Assembly (NCBI GenBank): GCA_020063545.1
Contig: JAGUUF010000312.1
Span: 1-10,828, forward strand
DNA: 10,828 bases
DNA from: Cytophagales bacterium
Lineage (GTDB): Bacteria > Bacteroidota > Bacteroidia > Cytophagales > Cyclobacteriaceae
Direction of reading: 5' to 3'
Shown: positions 6,295-10,828 of the stretch, piece by piece
Layout of the letters: each line of letters begins with the position of its first letter
Numbering within the stretch: the stretch's first letter is position 1
Notes under the pieces: model-generated
Databases searched by the model: none
What the model saw: the letters and a program-made list of their open reading frames with translations, nothing else
What the model was told of the DNA's origin: nothing
Program-made: the position numbers and the translations under genes

Positions 6295-6325
6295 TTGATT
6301 TACTTTTAAATTAAAAGTACTTTTG
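6295..6325 (+). promoter_or_regulatory. Promoter for the five-helix membrane protein
   Basis: TTG (6295-6297) and an exact TAnnTTTG (TACTTTTG, 6318-6325) are 20 nt apart, matching the Bacteroidota promoter pattern. The predicted start near 6332 gives a leader of about 27 nt before the ATG at 6359. Confidence 0.6.
6301..6324. promoter_or_regulatory. AT-rich inverted repeat, candidate operator
   Basis: TACTTTTAA (6301-6309) and TTAAAAGTA (6311-6319) form a perfect 9-bp inverted repeat around one central A. The same half-site reappears as ACTTTT at 6319-6324, so AAAAGTACTTTT (6313-6324) is itself palindromic. The repeat fills the spacer of the promoter and overlaps its -7 element, the place where a dimeric repressor would block RNA polymerase. 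No regulator gene lies next to it in the window. Confidence 0.45.
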
Positions 6326-6358
6326 AGTCATCAAACATAAATCTTTGTACGAAAGCCT

Positions 6359-6913
6359 ATGTTAAAGCGTGCTAAACCCATTTTGGTAATTGCCCTAATC
6401 ACGGTATCCGTATTAGTCCTTCCACTTATAGCCATGCAATTCACCGATGAGGTGAGGTGGGGGGTGGCTGACTTTGTTGCTATGGGTCTTCTTCTTTTTA
6501 GTGCAGGTATTGCCTATGTGGTCATTACCCGGCATTTACCCGGCTTTATTCCCAAAATCGCAATTGCCTCGGCTGTAGGATCGACTTTCCTTCTGCTTTT
6601 CGTGAACCTTGCCGTTGGTTTAATTGGTGGCGGGCCTAACCCCGGTAACCTGATGTATGGCGGGGTGGTGGCAGTGGTTATCGTTGGCAGTTTTCTTTCA
6701 CGGTTTACTTCAAGGGGTATGGAATACACCATGTTTGCTGCTTCCGCGTCAGTTGTTCTTGTTGGTGCAATTGCCCTGTTGGCGGGCATGCAGCATTATC
6801 CGGGTAGTTCTTATGGCGAGATACTGGGTATCAGCGGATTCTTTGCAGTACTCTTTGCTGTATCCGCGTTGCTGTTCAGGTTTGAGGCGACAAAGCAACA
6901 CAGAAACGCATGA
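6359..6913 (+). CDS. Five-helix integral membrane protein of unknown function
   Basis: The product is 184 residues and very hydrophobic, with about five membrane helices (roughly 8-26, 36-56, 67-88, 100-113 and 122-141, possibly a sixth at 152-173). Conserved-looking features are MQFTDEVRWGVADFVAMG after the first helix and NLAVGLIGGGPNPGNLMYGG between the third and fourth, both in loops. I recall similar unnamed proteins in Bacteroidota and Proteobacteria but no assigned function, and I see no catalytic or metal-binding motif. The gene stands alone between the fluoride operon and folC, has its own promoter with an operator-like palindrome, and is not tightly spaced to either neighbour. It is therefore probably regulated separately. 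Confidence 0.75.
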   Translation: MLKRAKPILVIALITVSVLVLPLIAMQFTDEVRWGVADFVAMGLLLFSAGIAYVVITRHLPGFIPKIAIASAVGSTFLLLFVNLAVGLIGGGPNPGNLMYGGVVAVVIVGSFLSRFTSRGMEYTMFAASASVVLVGAIALLAGMQHYPGSSYGEILGISGFFAVLFAVSALLFRFEATKQHRNA

Positions 6914-7020
6914 CGTGATTATGGTTTCAAGGTGGTGTTGCCATTTTTTGCCGGCCCACTTTAAAAATCACATCTTGCTTAAATGCAATTTACCTTTCAG
7001 ATTTGCGGCCGGTTACCGGC

Positions 7021-8304
7021 ATGATTGCATCCTTTACCGAAGCCCTGGATTTTCTTTACTCCACGCTGCCCATGTACCAGCGCGTAGGTGCCAGTGCCTA
7101 TAAAAAAGATTTGACCAATACGGTGGCCCTGTGCGAGGCGCTGGGTAACCCGCAATACAGTTTTACGTCTGTTCACGTAGCCGGCACAAACGGAAAGGGC
7201 TCTTCTTCGCACCTGATAGCCTCCATAGTGCAGGAGGCCGGCTACAAAACCGGCCTGTACACTTCACCCCATTTAAAGTCGTTCACCGAACGTATTCGGG
7301 TTAATGGCAAAGAAGTTTCGGAGGATTTTGTTATCGGTTTTGTAAACCGGATGAAACGTGTACTTGATCGGGTTAAGCCTTCGTTTTTTGAAACTACGGT
7401 CGCCATGGCGTTCGATTACTTTGCACAGCAAAAGGTTGATGTGGCCGTTGTTGAGGTGGGGCTTGGCGGCAGGCTCGACTCGACCAATGTAATCACCCCG
7501 GTTGTATCCTTAATCACCAATATTGGCTACGATCATACCGACATGCTGGGCGATACACTGGAAAAAATTGCGTTTGAAAAGGCAGGGATAATCAAACCGG
7601 GTGTCCCCGTTGTAATCAGCGAACGTCAGAAAGAAACCACCAACATATTTTTAACCAAGGCCAGGGAATGTAACGCGAGGATACATTTTGCACAGGATGA
7701 TGTTTCCATCATTAAAACAAATACTGTTTACCAGGTATCGGGTGGTGGAAAAGCGAGAATTAGTGATATCAACCTGCCGCTGGCAGGTAATTACCAGGCA
7801 AAAAATCTGTGTGGCGTGGTTAAGGTTATCGATGTTTTAAATGCCGTTGGCTTTACCATTACCGATCATCAGTTGAAAGGGGGGATTGAGAACGTACTCG
7901 TCAACACCGGGTTAAAAGGCAGGTGGCAGATTTTGGGTAAGCAGCCACTTATTATTTGTGATACCGCGCACAATGCCGAAGGATTGCGCGAAGTAGTAGG
8001 CCAGCTTGCTGAACAAAACTACAAGAATTTGTATGTTGTACTCGGCATGGTAAAAGAAAAGCAGCACGATACGATCATGCGCCTGTTCCCCCAATCGGCT
8101 TATTATTTCTTTTGCCAGGCTAACATTCCCCGTGCTCTGGATGCCAACGAACTTGCCCTGAAAGCAAAGGAATTCGGACTGTTCGGTACAGTTGAACCTG
8201 ATGTTAACCATGCCATAGCAAAAGCGAAAGCCCTGGCCGGACCGGATGACTTGATTTTTATCGGTGGAAGTACCTTTGTTGTTGCTGAAATCAATGATCT
8301 GTAA
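7021..8304 (+). CDS. folC: Folylpolyglutamate synthase / dihydrofolate synthase
   Basis: The product is 427 residues, typical for FolC, a cytoplasmic Mur-ligase-family enzyme. It uses ATP to join L-glutamate to dihydropteroate, making dihydrofolate, and to lengthen the glutamate tail of folates. Visible motifs are the P-loop HVAGTNGKGSSSH (52-64), YTSPHLKSFTERIRV (80-94), the GLGGRLDSTN loop (147-156), NIGYDHTDMLGDTLEKIAFE (167-186, with the metal-binding His) and the C-terminal glutamate-domain signature ICDTAHNAEGL (312-322). The frame is open to a TTG at 7003, but the ATG at 7021 gives the usual start and is chosen. GCCGGT-T-ACCGGC (7008-7020), a small inverted repeat, lies directly against that ATG. 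The stop overlaps the trmB ATG by one base. Confidence 0.94.
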   Translation: MIASFTEALDFLYSTLPMYQRVGASAYKKDLTNTVALCEALGNPQYSFTSVHVAGTNGKGSSSHLIASIVQEAGYKTGLYTSPHLKSFTERIRVNGKEVSEDFVIGFVNRMKRVLDRVKPSFFETTVAMAFDYFAQQKVDVAVVEVGLGGRLDSTNVITPVVSLITNIGYDHTDMLGDTLEKIAFEKAGIIKPGVPVVISERQKETTNIFLTKARECNARIHFAQDDVSIIKTNTVYQVSGGGKARISDINLPLAGNYQAKNLCGVVKVIDVLNAVGFTITDHQLKGGIENVLVNTGLKGRWQILGKQPLIICDTAHNAEGLREVVGQLAEQNYKNLYVVLGMVKEKQHDTIMRLFPQSAYYFFCQANIPRALDANELALKAKEFGLFGTVEPDVNHAIAKAKALAGPDDLIFIGGSTFVVAEINDL

Positions 8305-8957
8305 TGAAACGAAAAAAGGAGCGCTTCAGGATTATCGAGGAACGGAACAATGTAATTGAACCCTCAAAACCCAACTACCACACCATTAAGGGTAACTGGA
8401 ATTCCTTTTTTGGTAACCCTAATCCCCTGACCGTTGAACTTGCCTGCGGAAGGGGAGAGTACACGGTGAACCTCGCCAAACTGTTTCCTGACCGTAACTT
8501 TATCGGGGTTGATTTGAAGGGCGACAGGATATGGAAAGGAAGCACCTGGGCGCTAGAGCAGAACCTGACCAATGTAGCCTTTCTTCGAACCCAAATTCTG
8601 TTCATCGAATCGTTTTTTGGTAAAAGCGAAATTGATGAACTGTGGATAACATTTCCGGATCCGCGGCCGCGTAAGCGCGACATCAAACGAAGACTCACCA
8701 GTCCGCGCTTTCTGAATTTTTACAAAAACCTGCTCAACCCAGCTGGCTACCTGAGGTTGAAAACAGATAACACAGTTTTGTTTGATTATACCCTCGAAGT
8801 GCTGAATGAACGCACCGACATTGCCGACCTTGCTTATACCCATAACCTTTACCAGTCGGACTTACAGGCGGAGTGCTACGACATTAAAACCCGATACGAA
8901 GAAGAGTTTACGGCAAAAGGCGAATCCATCAAATACCTGCGCTTCCGGTTTACCTGA
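8304..8957 (+). CDS. trmB: tRNA (guanine-N7-)-methyltransferase
   Basis: The product is 217 residues, normal for TrmB, which transfers a methyl group from S-adenosylmethionine to N7 of G46 in the variable loop of tRNAs. The SAM-binding motif is VELACGRGEYTVNLA (44-58), followed by the acidic end of the next strand, NFIGVDLKG (65-73). The family signature is TFPDPRPRKRDIKRRL (116-131), which equals the PDPWxKxRHxKRR block of other members with Arg in place of the usual Trp. The C-terminus has KTDN (153-156) and TRYEEEFTAKGESIKYLRFR, matching the TxFE...G family end. It overlaps folC by one base (TAATG), so it is probably translated by reinitiation from the same transcript, a common housekeeping pairing without a known functional link. 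Confidence 0.93.
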   Translation: MKRKKERFRIIEERNNVIEPSKPNYHTIKGNWNSFFGNPNPLTVELACGRGEYTVNLAKLFPDRNFIGVDLKGDRIWKGSTWALEQNLTNVAFLRTQILFIESFFGKSEIDELWITFPDPRPRKRDIKRRLTSPRFLNFYKNLLNPAGYLRLKTDNTVLFDYTLEVLNERTDIADLAYTHNLYQSDLQAECYDIKTRYEEEFTAKGESIKYLRFRFT

Positions 8958-9015
8958 TTTTGGTTTCGTAACAATTCCATAACACGGCAATGACGGGCAG
9001 GTAATAGTTCGCTCC

Positions 9016-9023
9016 TACTTTTG
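9016..9023 (+). promoter_or_regulatory. -7 element upstream of the phosphoesterase gene
   Basis: TACTTTTG matches TAnnTTTG exactly and lies in the 140-bp gap after trmB. No TTG is found at the expected -33 distance, so the promoter may be weak or activator-dependent. Transcription would start near 9030 and give a leader of about 68 nt that includes the hairpin at 9054-9083. Confidence 0.45.
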
Positions 9024-9053
9024 CAATGGTAAAACGTCTTCATAGGTTTAGGT

Positions 9054-9083
9054 ATTCCTGATGGCCCACGGGTCATCGGGAAT
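9054..9083 (+). promoter_or_regulatory. 13-bp leader hairpin before the phosphoesterase gene
   Basis: Bases 9054-9066 pair with 9071-9083 along 13 positions (11 Watson-Crick, 2 G-U) around a CACG loop. The hairpin ends 14 nt before the ATG at 9098. No T-tract follows, so it is unlikely to be a terminator. In the leader it could limit ribosome access or bind a regulator. An ATG at 9061 inside the stem opens a 14-codon frame that ends at 9105, overlapping the gene start. Confidence 0.5.
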
Positions 9084-9097
9084 CCTCTTATCAAAAC

Positions 9098-9952
9098 ATG
9101 GGTAAACACAAAAGGCGAAAGCCCGAAATTGTAATTCTTTCCGACATCCACCTTGGCACGTACGGCTGCCATGCCGAAGAGCTTCTCCGCTACCTCAAGA
9201 CCATTAAACCCAAAAAACTAATCCTGAATGGCGATATCATCGACATGTGGCAGTTTAGCAAGCACTATTGGCCCAAATCGCACATGCAGGTAATTAAACA
9301 CATTACCGGGTTGCTGGCCAAGGGTACCAAAATCATTTACCTTACCGGCAACCACGATGAAATGCTCCGGAAATTCGCAGGCTTCCGCTTAGGTTCATTT
9401 CAAATCGAAAATAAAATTGTATTGCGGCTTAACGGCAAGAAGGCATGGGTATTTCATGGCGATGTGTTTGACGTTACGATGAAATATTCCAAATGGCTGG
9501 CCAAACTCGGAGCCGTTGGGTATGACATGCTGATACTCATTAACACGTTTGTAAACTGGTGCCTGAAGAAAATTGGGAAGGAGCGGATTTCCCTTTCCAA
9601 ACGGGTTAAAGACAGTGTAAAAACAGCGGTGAAGTTTATTAACGACTTTGAAAAAACTGCTGCCGATATCGCTATCTCCAATGGGTATAATTTTGTCGTA
9701 TGCGGGCATATCCACCAGCCTGAGATACGGGTTATTGAAAACGAAAAGGGCACGGTTACCTACCTGAACTCCGGTGACTGGGTGGAGAATCTTACTGCCC
9801 TTGAATATGATGGCACTGGCTGGAGCATTTACCGTTACCGTGACGATGCCGTTGCCAAATCGGTAAAACTTCCGAAACGTTTACGCGATAAACTGGATAA
9901 TGACGAAATTTTCAAAGACCTTGTCAACGAATTTCTGACCACCAGGAAGTGA
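9098..9952 (+). CDS. UDP-2,3-diacylglucosamine diphosphatase-type metallophosphoesterase
   Basis: The product is 284 residues and belongs to the calcineurin-like metallophosphoesterases of the LpxH/COG2908 group, which cleave UDP-2,3-diacylglucosamine to lipid X and UMP in lipid A synthesis. All dinuclear metal-site motifs are present: SDIHLG (15-20), NGDIID (44-49), TGNHDE (83-88), FHGDVFD (119-125) and CGHIHQPE (202-209), plus the substrate-side LNSGDW (223-228). A hydrophobic helical insert (about 140-157) could help it bind the membrane surface. Bacteroidota often encode more than one COG2908 protein, and this one is longer than the canonical LpxH (about 240), with a basic C-terminal extension. 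Whether it is the lipid A enzyme or acts on another nucleotide-lipid is therefore unsettled. It overlaps the next gene by 4 nt. Confidence 0.82.
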   Translation: MGKHKRRKPEIVILSDIHLGTYGCHAEELLRYLKTIKPKKLILNGDIIDMWQFSKHYWPKSHMQVIKHITGLLAKGTKIIYLTGNHDEMLRKFAGFRLGSFQIENKIVLRLNGKKAWVFHGDVFDVTMKYSKWLAKLGAVGYDMLILINTFVNWCLKKIGKERISLSKRVKDSVKTAVKFINDFEKTAADIAISNGYNFVVCGHIHQPEIRVIENEKGTVTYLNSGDWVENLTALEYDGTGWSIYRYRDDAVAKSVKLPKRLRDKLDNDEIFKDLVNEFLTTRK

Positions 9953-10828
9953 AGATATTGTACGCGATCCAGGGAACGGGCAACGGCCACATTGCAAGGG
10001 CCGAAGATGTAGTGCCCGTTTTGCGGGACTATGGATCACTTGATCTATTCGTAAGCGGTGCGCAGGCCGATATTAAACTGCCCTACCCGGTTAAGTACAA
10101 ATCCAAAGGGCTAAGCTTTTACTTTGGTAAAAAAGGAGGGGTGGATATTTTCAAAACATTTAAGCAGAACAGTTCCAAAGCCGTATTCAGGGAAATCAAG
10201 AGTTTTCCGGCTGAAAAGTACGACCTCATCATCAACGACTTTGAGCCGATCTCTGCCTGGTCGGCACGCAAGAAAAAAATACCATGCATTGCCCTGAGCC
10301 ATCAATCGGCCCTGCTTTCAAAAAAGGTACCGGTCCCCAAGCATTTCGATCCGCTTGGCGAGTGGATCCTGAATAATTATGCGCCTGCCGATGATGCCGT
10401 TGGGTTTCATTTTGCCCGGTTCGATAAAAATATCTATACCCCTGTCATCCGCAAAAAAATCAGGGAAGCTGCTGCAAAAGCAAATGATCACTACACGGTT
10501 TACCTGCCCGCTTATGACGATCGAAAACTGGTGGTCCTTTTACTAAAGATACCGAACATCCGCTGGCACGTATTTTCAAAACACGCTTCCAAACCTTACC
10601 ACATCGGAAGGGTTTCGGTTTACCCGGTTAACAACGATGAGTTTGTGGCCAGCATGGTTACGGCAAAAGGTATTTTTTGCGGTGCGGGCTTCGAAACCCC
10701 GGCAGAGGTGCTTTACCTTGGAAAGAAGCTGCTGGTAGTACCCATGAAAAAGCAGTATGAACAGCACTATAATGCCGAGGCGCTGAAGGAAATTGGCGTT
10801 CCGGTATTGAAGAATGTGAAGAAAAGGC
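9949..10828 (+). CDS. GT-B-fold glycosyltransferase, MurG/GT28-like, 3' end outside window
   Basis: The gene starts with GTG at 9949, overlapping the phosphoesterase stop (GTGA), and stays open for 293 codons to the window edge. The first residues MKILYAIQGTGNGHIAR contain the glycine-rich acceptor loop of MurG-like GT-B enzymes, and this is the family-typical start, which supports the GTG. The second Rossmann domain ends with the donor-binding block FCGAGFETPAEVLYLGKKLL (243-262) and VPMKKQYEQHYNAEAL (264-279), whose Glu/Gln pattern contacts the nucleotide sugar in relatives. It resembles the MJ1255/VC2487-type glycosyltransferases found in archaea and bacteria. Donor and acceptor are unknown. 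The overlap with a lipid-linked UDP-sugar phosphatase points to envelope glycolipid synthesis, by inference. About 50 residues or more are missing. Confidence 0.82.
   Translation, partial: MKILYAIQGTGNGHIARAEDVVPVLRDYGSLDLFVSGAQADIKLPYPVKYKSKGLSFYFGKKGGVDIFKTFKQNSSKAVFREIKSFPAEKYDLIINDFEPISAWSARKKKIPCIALSHQSALLSKKVPVPKHFDPLGEWILNNYAPADDAVGFHFARFDKNIYTPVIRKKIREAAAKANDHYTVYLPAYDDRKLVVLLLKIPNIRWHVFSKHASKPYHIGRVSVYPVNNDEFVASMVTAKGIFCGAGFETPAEVLYLGKKLLVVPMKKQYEQHYNAEALKEIGVPVLKNVKKR

Noticed and set aside
6914..7020. Promoter or terminator between the membrane protein and folC
   Set aside because: GTGATT/AATCAC (6915-6920 and 6966-6971) is a short, widely spaced inverted repeat, and TACCTTTC (6991-6998) has no partner TTG at the right distance. 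Neither is convincing.
6657..7103. 148-residue plus-strand frame overlapping the membrane protein and folC
   Set aside because: It runs out of frame through two convincing coding regions and its product (Trp-, Cys- and Arg-rich) looks like random translation.
8375..8698. 107-residue minus-strand frame inside trmB
   Set aside because: It is antisense to conserved TrmB motifs and shows no family resemblance.

Overview
This window looks like a chromosomal segment of a Bacteroidota member, most likely of the Cytophagales. The lineage is inferred from several signs. Upstream regions carry the Bacteroidota promoter signature (TTG, about 19-20 nt, then TAnnTTTG). Shine-Dalgarno sequences are largely absent. 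Protein families include a plug-less Ton-receptor-like barrel, a Pro/Glu-rich SPOR protein and a COG2908 phosphoesterase of the Bacteroidota type. Base composition is intermediate. Every gene I can support lies on the + strand, and most are packed into overlapping pairs or short operons. I see no insertion sequence, phage, CRISPR, tRNA or rRNA.

Positions 1-5318, envelope region. The C-terminal end of a long TPR protein is followed after 1 nt by a 553-residue outer-membrane beta-barrel protein. A SPOR-domain membrane protein comes next, with its own promoter (2078-2107) and a palindromic terminator (2891-2916). Then come exbB, exbD and a tonB-like gene, packed with 4-nt overlap or 1-nt spacing and encoding an energy-transducing inner-membrane complex. 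A small DoxX-like membrane protein follows. The sequence for the TonB C-terminal domain and the 5' end of the DoxX-like gene falls to about 34% G+C (4681-4980), well below its surroundings.

Positions 5319-6232, fluoride-resistance operon. A hairpin with an A/T tract is followed by a promoter, a clear fluoride (crcB-motif) riboswitch, crcB for the fluoride channel, and a DUF190 gene that overlaps crcB by 4 nt. The riboswitch should turn the pair on when fluoride enters the cell.

Positions 6233-8957. A five-helix membrane protein of unknown function has a good promoter whose spacer is filled by a perfect AT-rich inverted repeat, a likely operator. Then come folC (folylpolyglutamate/dihydrofolate synthase) and trmB (tRNA m7G46 methyltransferase), overlapping by 1 nt.

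Positions 8958-10828. A promoter-like element and a 13-bp hairpin precede a UDP-2,3-diacylglucosamine diphosphatase-type metallophosphoesterase. This gene overlaps by 4 nt a GTG-initiated GT-B-fold glycosyltransferase that runs off the end of the window. The pair suggests a role in envelope glycolipid metabolism. Most genes are recognisable. The less explained parts are the plug-less barrel and its TPR partner, the AT-rich TonB/DoxX junction, the crcB expression platform, the operator-like palindrome, and the hairpin with a tiny overlapping ORF at 9054-9105.
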